A stretch of 64,000 nucleotides of DNA from Pratylenchus scribneri (lineage: Eukaryota > Nematoda > Chromadorea > Rhabditida > Pratylenchidae): the NCBI GenBank assembly GCA_030063045.1, contig JAQSEB010000041.1, positions 372,001 to 436,000 on the forward strand, read 5' to 3'. A model generated the notes under the pieces. It did not search any database. It was given only the letters and a program-made list of their open reading frames with translations, and had not been told where the DNA came from. Positions 34,936-49,100 of this stretch are shown piece by piece. The first letter of the stretch is position 1; each line of letters opens with the position of its first letter. The position numbers and the translations under genes were made by a program.

Positions 34936-36529
34936 GCCTATTTATCTTTTTAAGCTTTTATTCCGTCTGTTTAAGATTAAAATTCGTTTACTTGAAAAAA
35001 ATTATAGCCACTTTTCGAAGAACTTTCATTCATGTATCACCTTCCTGTATTGATTAATGATTACTTCCTCTTTATGAGGTCAAAAGAAAAAGAACCTATT
35101 CCCCATTCTATGTATTGTATTAGCGATTCTCAATTATCATTGACACCGACACCTTTTTGCCTCCAATTTGCCTTTGGCCACATCCATCATTTTTCATTGT
35201 TTTTTCCTCGCCTAAATTGAGGACATCCCTCCCTTCATTTTCTCCCTGACAACCCCCTTCATCGTAGGAGTGCCAATCCCTTGTTGAGCCTCCACAAATA
35301 GGCCCATTGGCATTTTGTTCAGCACACGGACACGGACCCCCCGTTGTCCATGTTTTTGTGTCCCCCACTGCTTTTTCCCTTCACCGTGTTTGAGAATGCC
35401 GCTGGCCTTTTTTTCCTTGTGCCATTTCCAACGCCACCGTCCCGAGCCGACTTTTCCCGTGTCTTTCTCGCGTGCGCCCCCTTCCCCCCTTCCCGGCCAT
35501 AATTTTGCATCCGTTGTGACTGCTTTTTCCTTGTTATTCCCCGCAATGCCATTGCCCATGGAATGTGCCAGCCTTAATTAACGGCAGCGCTGGGCTGGCG
35601 CGGGAAAAAATTTGTTCGAAGGTTGTTGGATGGAAATGTGAATGTAGAGGATGGAGGAATGCTTGTAAAACGGAGGAAATTGCGGTGGTGGCGGCACTTT
35701 TCATCCGCCACCTCAATTCCCTATGCTCTTTTCATTCCGAGGCTCGCATTTCGAACGGGAAGTGAAAAGGCCAAAAGGGGTGGCCACTTTTGTGCCCCGA
35801 ACCAGACTTTTCCACTCACCTTTTGAACAATCAGCCGAATTTGCCTCCACCTTTTTGCCTTCAATTTCACATTTACGGCACAAAATTGAGGGGCCATGGG
35901 CCACCCATCAATCGGCAACGGCGCCGATGACTTCGCCCCCACCCCTCTTTTATTTCATTTCCACTTTTCTTGCCATTGGCCACCCTAGGCCAAATCCCTC
36001 CCCTTCCCCATCCCTTCCCCTCTGCTTCTTATCACGAGTCCCTTGGGGAACAGAATGCCTTGAGGGTAAAACGAAGCAGCAAAGCAGCTGGTTGAAGGAA
36101 GGGAAAAAGGCGAGATGGCACTCTGTCCAGCCGCTTTCTTGGCCCTAAACTGTCTCCCCCTTTCCCACTTTCTTTATACTTGTCTGCCCTCTGCCTTTTC
36201 TTGTTCGCTTCGCTTCCTTGCCTTCGGCCTTCACATTTCGGGTCGCCACCCATCAAACCATCTTCTCGGCCTTAAACTTTATTTTATGTATTACTGCTGT
36301 TGGCCAACAACTTCCTCAAGCAGCGGGAAAGGCACTGTGTAAGGAACGGGAGGAAATGGGTTCTGTCTTCTGCTATTGGACACGGCGCGTCTTGGCCTCT
36401 TCTTCGTTTCGCCTCCTCCTCAATTCCCTCTTGGCCACCTCTTCCCCACCCCCCTCCCCCATCATCACCTCACATCAGTCAGTGTCCGCATTTCTTCCTC
36501 CCTTTCTTCCACCTCCCCTTGCCTTCTTT
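34936..36529. other. Intergenic, pyrimidine-rich
   Basis: C/T-rich and mixed sequence downstream of the satellite. Several open frames exist on both strands, but none shows a domain, consistent splice sites or a conserved motif. Confidence 0.5.
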
Positions 36530-37760
36530 CCACCTCGCTTTTCCCCTATATACCTCGCCTCGCTTCTTCCCTTCCTTTTTCTGCCTTTGGCCCAATCAAT
36601 CCGCCCATCAATTTCCACTCATGGCCAAATTTGCCTTTTCCTCTTTGCACATTTTCTTCAAAAGTGCCAGAAAAGAAGGTTTTATGGCCATAATATTGAG
36701 GCGAGGGCATTGCGCAGATAAAAATAACAGTTTAGGTGTAGGCGAGATATTTACTAAAAATAGGCAAACATTCATTAAAAGTTGGGCCACATTAATAAGG
36801 TGAGGGACTAAAGTGTCCGACTTCCTTCTTGTCTTTTTCCCCATACCTCGCTTCGCTTTTTCCTTTCCTTTTCCTTTTTCTGCCTTTGGCCCAATCAATC
36901 CGCCCATCAATTTCCCCTCATGGCCATATTGCCTTTTCCAGTGCACTCCTTTTTCTGCCTTTGGCCCAATCAATCCGCCCATCAATTTCCCCTCATGGCC
37001 ATTGCCTTTTTCCTGTGCATATTTTCTTCAAAAGTGCCAGAAAAGAAGGTTTTATGGCCATAATATTGAGGCGAGGGCATTGCGCAGATAAAAATAACAG
37101 TTTAGGCGTAGGCATGCAATGTACTAAAAATAGGCAAACTTTGATTAAAAGTGGCCGCATTATAAAAGTCAGGGACTAAAGTGTCCGACTTCCTTCTTGC
37201 CTTTTCCCCCATACTTCGCCTCGCTTTTTCCTTCCTTTTTCTGCGGCCCAATCAATCCGCACATCAATTTCCCCCTCCCATGGCCATTGCCTTTTTTCTT
37301 TTCTGTGCATATTTTCTTCAAAAGTGCCATAAAAAAGGTTTTATGGCCATACTTTTCAAAGCTTGAGCTTTGCGCAGATAAAAATAGCAGTTTAGGCGTA
37401 GGCATGCAATGTACTAAAAATAGGCAAACTTTGATTAAAAGTGGCCGCATTATAAAAGTCAGGGACTAAAGTGTCCGACTTCCTTCTTGCCTTTTCCCCC
37501 ATACTTCGCCTCGCTTTTTCCTTCCTTTTTCTGCGGCCCAATCAATCCGCACATCAATTTCCCCCTCCCATGGCCATTGCCTTTTTTCTTTTCTGTGCAT
37601 ATTTTCTTCAAAAGTGCCATAAAAAAGGTTTTATGGCCATGCTTTTCGAGGCTAGAGCTTTGCGCAGATAAAAATAGCAGTTTAGGCGTAGGCATGCAAT
37701 GTACTAAAAATAGGCAAAGTTTCATTAAAAGTTGGGCCGCATTAATAAGATGAGGGATTT
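36530..37760 (+). repeat. About 290-bp tandem duplication, four units
   Basis: Units begin near 36535, 36820, 37175 and 37465. Units three and four (37182-37465 and 37472-37755) are almost identical over 290 bases, including CCAATCAATCCGCACATC and GTAGGCATGCAATGTAC. Units one and two are more diverged, and unit two contains a further internal duplication of about 65 bases. Open frames repeat with the unit and are not treated as genes. Confidence 0.85.
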
Positions 37761-38819
37761 CCCTTGTCAGTCAATGGCCAGCTTTCTTGCCTTCCCTTCT
37801 TCCACCTCGCCTTCTTCTTCCTTTTTCTGCTGTTGGCGCCCAATCAATTTCCATCAATTTTCCCCTTGGCCAATTTGGCCTTTTCTTGTGCTTGCTTCCA
37901 AAATTCTCCTCTTCTCCTCATCAACTCGCTTGGCCGTCTCCCACCTTTTCCTAATATGGAGTTAAAAAATTGAGTAGGAAGCTTTAGGAATGCCATCTTT
38001 TCACTCATTTCCGTTTTGCCCTTTTTCTATTTTTGGCACTTTTTGCTGTTGGCCTTCCTATTCCTACCCTCCCATCATCACCTTCCCCACTTCGCCTTCT
38101 TTCTTTCTGCCGCTGGGCCCAATCAATCCCCATCATCATTTCCTTTTGGCCAAATTTGTGCCTTTTTCCTGTGCACATTTTCTAACTCATCCGCCGCCGC
38201 CTCCTCTTTTTTCGCAGTGCCAAATTCGCTTGAATTGTTCCATTCAAGCCCCAACAAGCTTTCCTCTCACTCATCCCAGTGGAAAAATGCTAATTTCTTC
38301 CCCCATTTCTTTTTCCTTTTCCCCGCCAATTTGCACACAAAATCCAACGCTTCAATAATAAATGGCAATGGGGAACGAAGGTAGGCCCGAATATAATGGC
38401 ACCCGTAGAATGAATATCGAATATTGCGCCCGAGGGGAGAAAGGCGAAATTAAATCCATCCCCATTGCCACCGTTTTGGTCATCATTTCGGTCCAAAGAA
38501 TGAAAATGATGAAGCGGAGGCGACCGCACAGAATAATTTCCTGTGCCAGTCATCGACTCCCCCTTTCGTTCATAAAAACCAACAGCGGGCATTTTGATTC
38601 ACCCAAAAATGGTGGCAGCTTTTTAATTCCATTCCATTTCCATTCCAATCCCCTATCATGTATTCGTCCTAGTTTGGGGATTGGATTGGATGATATAATC
38701 CCTCGATCTTCGAAAAAGTACATCTAGTTACACTAGACGTTCTTCTAGATTTTCCGTCTAATTTGATTGAATTTGATAATATAATCCCCCTAGACAGGAC
38801 TATTAAGTGTCTGGAACAT

Positions 38820-39127
38820 TTTTTGGCCATATCTGGAGAAGGAAGCAACCAACTGAAGAAGGCGATATGCCATTTGAAGGCCCTAAATGTCCTCTAAAAT
38901 GTTGCTTTTCTAATTTGTTTTTTGAAATGTTAAAATAATTTGTAATATAAGCGGCTTTTCCTCCAACAAACAAATTCGGGGTTTATTCCATTCAAAGACA
39001 TGTAAGTTTTTTTAAAGCCTGGATTTTAAAAAATTTAATAGGCCATTTTGTAGAGGACACTTTGAGCTTTACAATGGTATATTGCCTATTCGGATTGGCA
39101 GTTTCCTTGATGAGATATGGGCCAAAA
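38820..39127 (+). mobile_element. Foldback element family A, copy 8 (intergenic)
   Basis: Complete element from TTTTGGCCATATCTGGAGAA to GATGAGATATGGGCCAAAA. Confidence 0.86.
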
Positions 39128-39409
39128 CCCATACTAAATTGTCCCCTACCGATATTAATCCCTCCTTTCCATCAAATAATTTTCTTATTAGTTGACCACA
39201 TTTTTGTCAGAAAGGAAATAACTTATTTTTTTAATACTTCACATTTTCTCAATTTTCTCGGCCCTAAATACTAAATTGCTTCCTTTCCTCCTTGCCCACC
39301 AATTTTACTCTCGCCCCCAGCTGTCACTATTATCGATTTTCCACACTCCATCCAACCCTCCACTTCTTGTGTGTGGATGGAATGGAATTTTTAATTGGCT
39401 TTTCAAATA

Positions 39410-39905
39410 GAGCAGAATTTTGGCCACAAAATGCCCCAAAGCCATATGTATAAATATATAAAATAAAATTGTTTTCAATTTTAGAGCAAAATTTTTACTT
39501 GGCCATAACAAATGTATATTTATAAAATTTTGAATTTTTAGTCAAATTATTAACCACAAATTCCTTCAAATTTTTAGACCAAGATTTAGCCATAAAGCCA
39601 CCAATTTGTTTAAATAAAATTGAGCATAAATTCCTTCTAATTTTCAGAGCAAAATTTGGCCATAAGGCCACAACAAAATGTATAAATAAAATTATTGAAT
39701 TTTTCATCGCACAAATTCCTTCAAATTTACTAGCAAAATTTAGCAGAATTTTGCCCCAAGGCCACCAATTTTATATATAAATAATAAATAAAATTATTGA
39801 ATTTTTATCGAATTATAAGCACAATTTCCTTCACATTTTTCAGAAGAGAATTTGGCCAAAAGGCCACAACAAAATGTATAAATAAAATTGTTGAATTTTT
39901 TGTGA
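39410..39905. repeat. About 80-90-bp degenerate tandem repeat
   Basis: Five or six units share TTTGGCCATAAGGCCAC and TGTATAAATAAAATT followed by AATTCCTTC. AT-rich and non-coding, about 300 bp upstream of grk-2. Confidence 0.7.
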
Positions 39906-40173
39906 AATGAATTCATCGGCGAATTAACAAATTTTTTCCTCATCTTCGAATGTGATTTGCGCTGCTATCTGCTCAAAAATCAACACCGGGAATGGAATTG
40001 ATTTAATGGTGCGGAAATAGACGGGCAAATTTGACCAAAGAACACTGAAAAACAACGCCAATCTCATCAATTTTTGTTATTTTTATTTTGTTGATCTCCC
40101 CAATCAAAAAAGTGTGCCGGTCCATCAAATTCCTCGTCCGAATCAATCAATAAATTAGCCATCAATCAATATA

Positions 40174-43100
40174 ATGGCCGATCTCGAGGCCGTTTTGGCC
40201 GATGTTTCCTATCTGATGGCCATGGAGAAGAGCCGAAGTCAACCGGTCAAAAATTCTTGATGAGGGTTAAAAATGGAAAATTTTCTGAATTTTCAGGCAG
40301 CCCGTGCCTCCAAGAAAATTGTCCTCCCCGATCCCAGGTTTCGGCCCATTCCCCAATTTTATATATTTTTTGCACAGTGTCCGGAGTATAATGCAAAAAT
40401 ACCTGGAGAAGACGGGCGAAATTCGTTTCGAGAAAATTTTCTCCCAGCGCCTCGGCTTTTTGTTGCTCAAAGATTTTGCCGAGAATGTGGCCGAAACATC
40501 GTGTCCACAAATTAAATTCTACGAGGCCATTAAGGAGTATGAGAAATTGGAAACACCGGAGGAACGGTTGACAAAAGCGCGGGAAATTTACGATCATCAC
40601 ATTATGGTGAGGGGGCAGAAAAGGGGTAAATTGAGTACTTTGCCTGGGATTTTTGGTCCATATCTCATCGAGGGAATTGCCAATTCAGGAAGGCGATATA
40701 CCATTGGAAAGCCAAAAGTGTCCTCTAAAAAGTGGCATATATTTAAAGTTTTCCAAAATTCGTTTTATTGAGGAAAAATTCCGAATCATAAGTCCGAATA
40801 TTGCCATTGGGCTAGATCATTCAATACTTGCATCGGTTTTTGGTTCATATCTCATCAAGGCAATTGCCAATTTGGGAAGGCAATATAATATTTTAAAATC
40901 CAAAGTGTCCTCTACAAATTGGCCTTTTTAAATTATATAAAATCTAGGTCAAAAAAAGTTACATGTCTTTGAATGGAATAAACCCGAATATTTGTTTGTT
41001 GGAGGAAAAGCCGATTATTTTACAAATTGTTTGAATATTTCAAATAATAATTAGAATTGGCCACTTTAGAGGACATTTATGGCTTTCAAATGGCATATCG
41101 CCTTCCTGAATTGGTTGCTTCCTTCTCGAGATATAGCCAAAAGAATGACCTTGGGTACTCCAATTTCAGGGGAATGGGGAAAAAATTGATTAATGCCAGA
41201 GGCAAAATTATATTAAAATTTAAAAAAAAAATTACAGGTGGAAATGTTGGCCCATTCTCACGTAAGTACACCCCTCTTTCCCCTCTACCTAATGGACAAT
41301 TCCATGTCATTTTGTGTAGAATTACACGAAGGAATCGCTTCAACATGTTCAGAGGAATTTAATGAAAAACAATGTCCCACCGGATTTGTTCCAACCGTAC
41401 GTGACCGAAATATGTGAACAGTTGAAGGAGGACATTTTCCCGAAATTTCTGGAAAGTGATAAATTCACTCGATTTTGTCAATGGAAAAATTTGGAGTTGA
41501 ATATGCAATTGACGATGAACGATTTTTCGGGTTCCATTACCCAACATTTTGAGGGTTGAAATTCCACCTTATTATTTTAAGTCCATCGAATCATTGGAAG
41601 AGGCGGTTTCGGCGAAGTCTATGGATGCAGAAAAGCGGATACCGGGTTAGCAGGGGAAATCTGAAAAATAGATAAGCCAAAATTTGTCGCTTAAAGCCAA
41701 CTTGACGCCGTTTTAAATAACTCATCAAGGAGTGAACCAATTTTGGTAATTTTGTTATCAAATTAAAAAGCAGACTTTTGGCTATCCAATGATACTAATT
41801 TTATTTAAATTGGTTCAAAATTGATTAAGTTGTGCTCAAAAAACCACTGCAAATTTCGCAATCCATTATAAAGGTCATTTTAAATGTTTTTTTTGTCACA
41901 ACTTCATCAATTTTGAACCAATTTAAATAAAATTAATTTCATTGGATAGCAAAAAGTCTGCACTTTAATTTGATAATAAAAGCATTGAAATTGGTTCAGA
42001 CCTTGATGAGTTATTTTAAACGGCGTCAAGTTGACCTCGGGGACAAATTGAAATGTATCCAGTGAAAATTTTTATAGATAATTTACATAAAAATTTGAAG
42101 GAAAATGTACGCAATGAAGTGCCTGGACAAAAAGAGGATAAAGCTGAAACAGGGCGAAACGTTGGCACTGAATGAGAGGATAATGTTGAGTTTGGTCAGC
42201 ACAGGGGTAAGTTATTGTGGTTGAAGGTGGAATGAATGTGAGATTAACAAATTCAGCAAGACTGTCCATTCATTGTCAGCATGTCTTATGCCTTTCAAGT
42301 TTGTTTACCGAAAATTTAAATGAAAAATTTTTTAAATATTCGACCCAAAAAATTCTTGAAAATTTTTTCGATCCAGAAATTTTTTTAAAAATTTTCAACC
42401 CAGAAATTTTTTTCGAAAATTTTAGATCTAAAAAAATTCTGAAAATTTTCGATCAAAAATTTTAAAAATTTTCGACCTAAAAAATTTCTGAAAATTTCGA
42501 CCAAAAATTTTAAAAATTTTCGACCTAAAAAATTTCTGAAAAATTCGACCAAAAATTTTGAAAATTTTCAACCTAAAAAATTTTGAAAATTTCTTAAATT
42601 TTTTTTCCAAATTTTCTAAAATTTTTTTTCCCAAAAATTTTTTTTAATTTTCGATTCCAAAAAAAATTTTTGAAAATTTTCGACCCAAAGAGGGAAGACT
42701 CTTCACTTTTATAAAATTTAGGCTCTGATCTTTTCGGGATTTTTATTTAGGCTTTTTATGCACTTTTACACGATCTATAATACAATTCTAACAAAAAAAT
42801 TGGAATTAGGTTAAACATGCTGGTTTTTCCATAAATAATTTATCATTTAATGTGGAAAATACAATAAAAACAACATTTTGGAATATATTTGGCCTAATAA
42901 TAAAATAGTTGAATCAAATATTCATCCATTTCTTCTCATTATCATTCAATCAATATTTTTAATTCGAAGGCTCATATAGGAATGCTTGTTCCCCGTCGAA
43001 TCCATATTTGATGAATCGGCTTTGATATTTCTCAATGAACTCATCCGACAATTCATCTTTCCCGAACACATCCAGCACAATTCCGCCTCGGCTTCGTTCA

Positions 43101-46100
43101 GCTTCCTTATAGATTGACTTGACCTAAAAATGTTTAGGAATTTAATACTAAATTTTGGAAAGTAACCCACATCCTCAACCATCTCCAGAAGTTCTCCTTC
43201 CACTTTGTAGTATTTTTTCATGATTAGAAGGCAAATGAAGATTGGACAATATGCCTTGTAGAGAGGCTCCAAACTGCTGCGCAAATATTTGCCAATAAGT
43301 TCGAGTGATTCCTGCGGAAAATGAGCAATTATTTCGTACATAAATGTGTCAAATTTTACCTTAGCCTTGAGCATTCGAATGTAGAATACAATGCCGAGTG
43401 CCACAACGCCGCAGAATTGGGCAATGCTCAGAACAATTATGAAAATTGAGACAATGGTCAAATCAAAGTCGGGGAGTTTCGCCATTTGTTTATTTTAGAT
43501 TGCTTTTGTTTATCTAAATATTTTTTAGTATTAATAAAGCGCGAAAAATATTCGAATCGGATTAAATATTAGTAAACAATAAGAATCATTTCCCACCTAT
43601 CCTAAAATCTTCCAAGCTCTACCCAAAAACCTCAAAAAATTTCAAAGAAAATCGGAAAAAATTCAAATGACAAAATATCCAAAAAATAAACATAATGCCA
43701 AAATAATTTAATTAATTAAATGAAAAATATCATTTTTAAAACCAAAATAGTTTTTGACTCCTAACAATTCCGAAACTGGTTTTAAACCATACAAACCTTA
43801 TACCAATTTGTAGATTTCATAGAGACGCATAGAATGCTATATAAATTATCCGGTTTTGGCCCAAAATTAAAGTGTTTAAAACCAAAAACTGGAAATACGG
43901 TTTAAACGGTTTAATACCCTTTAATTTTGACTAAACCACGACAAATTATATACCAATCGACGCGTCTCGATGAGATCTACAAATTGGTATAAGGTTTGTA
44001 GGGTCTAAAACCGGTTCATGATTTATTAGAAGTCAAAAACTACTTTTGGAGTATAAAAATGGGGTAAAAATTGCCTTCCATAATTAAGACACCCGACAAG
44101 CTATGCTTTATACTGGATTTGATGAACGGCGGCGATTTGCATTATCATCTCTCCCAACATGGGGTGTTCAGCGAATCCGAAGTGATATTCTATGCCGCAG
44201 AAGTGATTTTAGGCTTAGAACATATGCATAACAGGTCGGAAATGGAGCAGAAAATCAATGAAAATTCGGTTGGAATTGGAATTTAGGACAGTGGTGTATA
44301 GGGATTTGAAGCCGGCAAACATTTTGCTGGACGAAAATGGCCATGTCCGTGTTTCGGACCTGGGATTGGCTTGCGATTTTTCGAAAAAGAAGCCGCACGC
44401 CAGCGTCGGAACACATGGCTATATGGTTGGTATTGGAAATGGGGAAAATTGGACTAAAATGGGTTTCTGATTTCAGGCACCAGAAGGTAACATACGCATG
44501 TGTGAATTGGCAATAAATTTATTATTATTGTTTTATTATTATTCAAATTGTTTTGGGTAATAGTTCAATTGGTAGTTGGTACCTCCTCCTCCCCCTCTTT
44601 TTTGGAAAAAGAATTGAATTTTTTATTTTTTGCACACATTTAAGGGTTTTCGAATTTGGGGAATCCGTTCCGAATTTGGCAGTCATTTTGAATTCAGTCA
44701 GATCATTTCTAATGTTTCAAAAACCGGTTTAAGATTATTTTATTTCTCTACTATTAATCGCACATTCTATTGTCGAAATAAATTTTTAAAACCGGTTTTT
44801 AAACCAATCGGAGTGATCCGAACGTCGAAATAAATTTTTAAAACCGGTTTTTAAACCAATCGGAGTGAACCGAATTCAAAATGAATCTCATATTCGGATT
44901 CCCGGACCTCGAAAAAAACCCCAAAATAGGCATTTATATTTATAAGTCAAAAATAAATAAATTCAATTCTTTTTCCAAAAGGGAGGAGGGACGAACTATT
45001 TTACCTAAATTTTGGCTTAAAAAATTAATTCAAATACCATTTTTAGTGCTTGCCAAAGGGGTTGCCTATGATTCGTGAGTTTTTCACAAATTTTTGTCAA
45101 GCCGACACTTGCGGACCCGACACTTGCGGACGAAATGGTCTGGTGCCGAAGGTGGTAAAACTAGAGAAGCATGGTTCATAGCATATTATTATTTATTAGG
45201 CATAAAATTAGCTACAAAATGACATCAAAAGGTTTGGCAGATTTTGAGTATTCACCAAGTTATGGCAAAAAAAACCGTCAAAATCGCAATTTTAATTAAA
45301 TCAACGGTTTTTTGGCGCCATAATTCGGTGAATATTCAACAATGACCTAAACTTTTGATGTCATTTTGTAGCTAATTTTATGCCTAATAATATGCCATAA
45401 ACAATGCCACTCTAGCTTTACCACCTTCGGCTCTAGACCGTTTCGTCCGCAAGTGTCGGGTCCGCAAGTATCGCAGTACGAATATTTCATCCGTTGATAA
45501 TTTCTTGCAGCTCAGCCGATTGGTTCTCTTTCGGTTGTATGCTCTACAAATTGCTCAAGGGCCATAGCCCCTTTCGGCAACACAACAAAAATAAAAAGCA
45601 TTCGCAGGACAAAAATGAAATTGACAAAATCACGCTGACCCAAGACATTGAATTACCGGATCAGGGATTCACAGCCGAGTGCCGTGACCTTTTAGAGGGT
45701 CTACTGAAGAGGGAGGTGCATGAAAGGCTGGGTTGTCGAGGAAAGGGGTCAGTAAAAAAATGAGAATTTGGGGCATTGGAATTTGAGTGGATTTTTGCAC
45801 ATTCAAATCAATTTTAAAGCGAATAATTAGCTTTAAGTTTGGCCAATTTGTTATTATTTTGTATCACTGATTATGCTAAGTTAGTTAATTATAGAAATTA
45901 TGGAGATTTGATTGAAATTATCAAAAGTTATGACCAAAAAAAAAGCATCAAAATATGCCAAATTTCCCATATTTAGCTCATTCAAAATCATTTTTTTAAA
46001 TGTATATTATCTTTAAATTTGGCTAATTTGTTATCATTATATAGCATTGATTTGGATGAATTGATTATAGATAGCTTTGATTGATTTGAAGAAATCATCA

Positions 46101-49100
46101 AAAAGTTATAGCCAAAAAACAGAAAAATAAGTCAGAGGTAGCTTTCGTATATTTTGCTCATTCAAAACCAATTTTTCAAGTGAAATTTAGCTTTAAATTT
46201 TAAGAAATTTGTTACCATTTTATAGCCTCGAGTAGGAAGAATTTAACCAATGAAATAATTAGTTGATTTTATTGGAATGGGCAAAAAAATTATGACAAAA
46301 AAGGCAGCAAAATAGACCAAAATGAAAAGGGAAATACTGCCAACATTTTTGGCCATAAAATTCTATCCAATTATGTTTTTGGATCAATCATTTTGTAATA
46401 TCAAAATGTACTATTAGAAGAGATCTACCTAATGGCCTAAAAGTTTTTTGTAGAAATTTGGAAAATTGCTTATAAAATTGGCAAAAAAATGGGCAAACGT
46501 AAAGAAGTGTGGTCCCGCCGGGTTTTGATTTTAAAAATAAGAGAAACACATTTCTAAAGGGAAGTACCCGAGGTGACCGTGAGATTTTGGGATGAAATCT
46601 ATTAAAAATTATAGATTATATATGGGTTTATTTGGAAAATTTTAATTTTAGCTGCCAAATGAGCCATCTTGGCCCGATATGGCCATAAAATCGGATTTAT
46701 AGGCTATTTTGGCCATAACTCACGGCTCCTTTTAGAGTTGACCAAAAATTATGAACTAAACGTCATTTTGTAGAGAATTTTACGGGCTACAATAATGATA
46801 AATGTTTTCTAGGCCGAAAATTTTTTTGAAATTTTTTATCGATTTTTTTCAAAATATGGCCAATTTTGCCACTTTTCAATTGGCCATAACTCGGTTAGAA
46901 GGCAAAATTGGGTCATAGTCCATTTATGTTTTTTGATCACCATATCATAAAGTATTTTTGTGCAAATTTTCAGATTTTTTCGTTAACTTGAAAATTCTTG
47001 AAATTTCACAATGCTAGGCCTATGATGGGCAAAATACTTAGAATTTTCAAGTTAACGAAAAAATCTGAAAATTTGCACAAAATACTTTATGATATGGTGA
47101 TCAAAAAACATAAATGGACTATGACCCAATTTTGCCTTCTAACCGAGTTATGGCCAATTGAAAAGTGGCAAAATTGGCCATATTTTGAAAAAAATCGATA
47201 AAAAATTTCAAAAAAATTTTCGGCCTAGAAAACATTTATCATTATTGTAGCCCGTAAAATTCTCTACAAAATGACGTTTAGTTCATAATTTTTGGTCAAC
47301 TCTAAAAGGAGCCGTGAGTTATGGCCAAAATAGCCTATAAATCCGATTTTATGGCCATATCGGGCCAAGATGGCTCATTTGGCAGCTAAAATTAAAATTT
47401 TCCAAATAAACCCATATATAATCTATAATTTTTAATAGATTTCATCCCAAAATCTCACGGTCACCTCGGGTACTTCCCTTGTAAGGGTAATCGGGGGCGT
47501 AGAACATGATTCTGGGCTCTGATTTTTGATAACTTGTCATATTGGTAAGATATTGCCAACTTTTACCAAGAAAAAGCATAGGGGGGACCAAGGGCATTTT
47601 TGATGAAAAATTTTATAGAGCCAATATTTAGCTCATTCTACGCGTCTTGACGAGCGGAATCCAATGGTATCAATTTCAGATGGAAACAATTTGATATTTC
47701 AAAGTTATGACCGATAAAAATTATTCATCTTGGTAAGGTTTTTGATTTATAACTTTCCTATATTGTAATATTATCTAATAAAAATGGTACCAGTGGATTC
47801 CGCTCGTCAAGCCGCGTCGAATGAGCTATATATTGGCCCCGAAAAATTTTTTACCAAAAATGCCCTTGGTCCCCCCTATGCTTTTTCTTGGTAAAAGTTG
47901 GCAATATCTTACCAAGATGACAAGATATCAAAAATCTGAGCTCCGATTCGTGTTTTACGCCCCCGATTACCCTTAGAAATGTGTTTCTCTTATTTTTAAA
48001 ATCAAAACCCGGCGGGACCACACTTCTTTACGTTTGCCAAAAAAGGCGCAAATTCGGATAATGCCAAATTAGTGAAATAATAAAAACTGAAAATCCTATT
48101 TATTTATGATCCCACATCATTTCCAGTGCCGAAGAGATCAAATCGCATCCATTCTTTCGTGGTGTCGATTGGCAAGTTGTGTATTTGAGGCGAATGGCAC
48201 CGCCGCTAATTCCGCCCCGCGGTGAAGTGAACGCCGCCGATGCATTCGACATTGGCAATTTTGATGATGATGAAGTGAAGGGAGTGAAGCTGACGGATGG
48301 GGACAGTGAATTGTACAAAAATTTCAACATCACAATTTCGGAGCGGTGGCAAAATGAAATTGCCGAAACCGTGTTTGATGTGGTCAATCAGGTAGAGAGT
48401 GGATTTGGGGGAAGTCAGGCCACATTCTTTTGGCCATATCTCAATGAGGCATTGGCCAATTCAGGAAGGCAAATGGAATAAACCCGAACGTTTGTTGTTG
48501 AGGAAAAGCCGCTTATTTTACAAATTATTTTAACATTTCAAAAAACAAATTAGAATTGGCCACTTTTTAGAGGACATTTTGGGCTTTCAAATGGCATATC
48601 GCCTTCCTGAATTGGTTGCTTCCTTCTCGAGATATGGCCAAAAAACCTTGGAAGCGTCTTCGTTTTAATTTATATGCTATTTTATTGTAGGATGCGGATA
48701 AGACAGAACAAAAGAAAAGGGCCAAATTAAAGACGAGAATAACGGTTGATGAGAAAGGTGCGCGGACAAATGGGGGGAATAGGAATAGGCATAAAAAATT
48801 ACATTTTTTTAAAGGTGAAACTGATTTATACATCCATGGATACATCAAAAAGTTGGGTGGCCCATTCACGTCGGCTTGGCAAACAAAATATGGCAAGCTG
48901 TACCCAAGCAGATTGGAACTATACCCGGAATCATTGAGTGGAAAACCGGAGGTGAGATTTGAGTATAAATTGGCACAATTTGTGAAAAATTAAAATTATT
49001 AAAAAGCTAAATTCATCGATAGATCTCTTCAATACCATCTTTTGATTATGTTTTGGCTTGGGTTTAAGCAATCTAACATAGTTTTGAACCATAAAACTTA

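Larger units (their letters stand above)
37761..40173. other. Intergenic region upstream of grk-2
   Basis: Pyrimidine-rich to about 38350, then AT-rich. It contains a family-A element (38820-39127) and a degenerate tandem block (39410-39905). The last 250 bases before the ATG should include the grk-2 promoter or 5' UTR. I see no exon. Confidence 0.55.
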
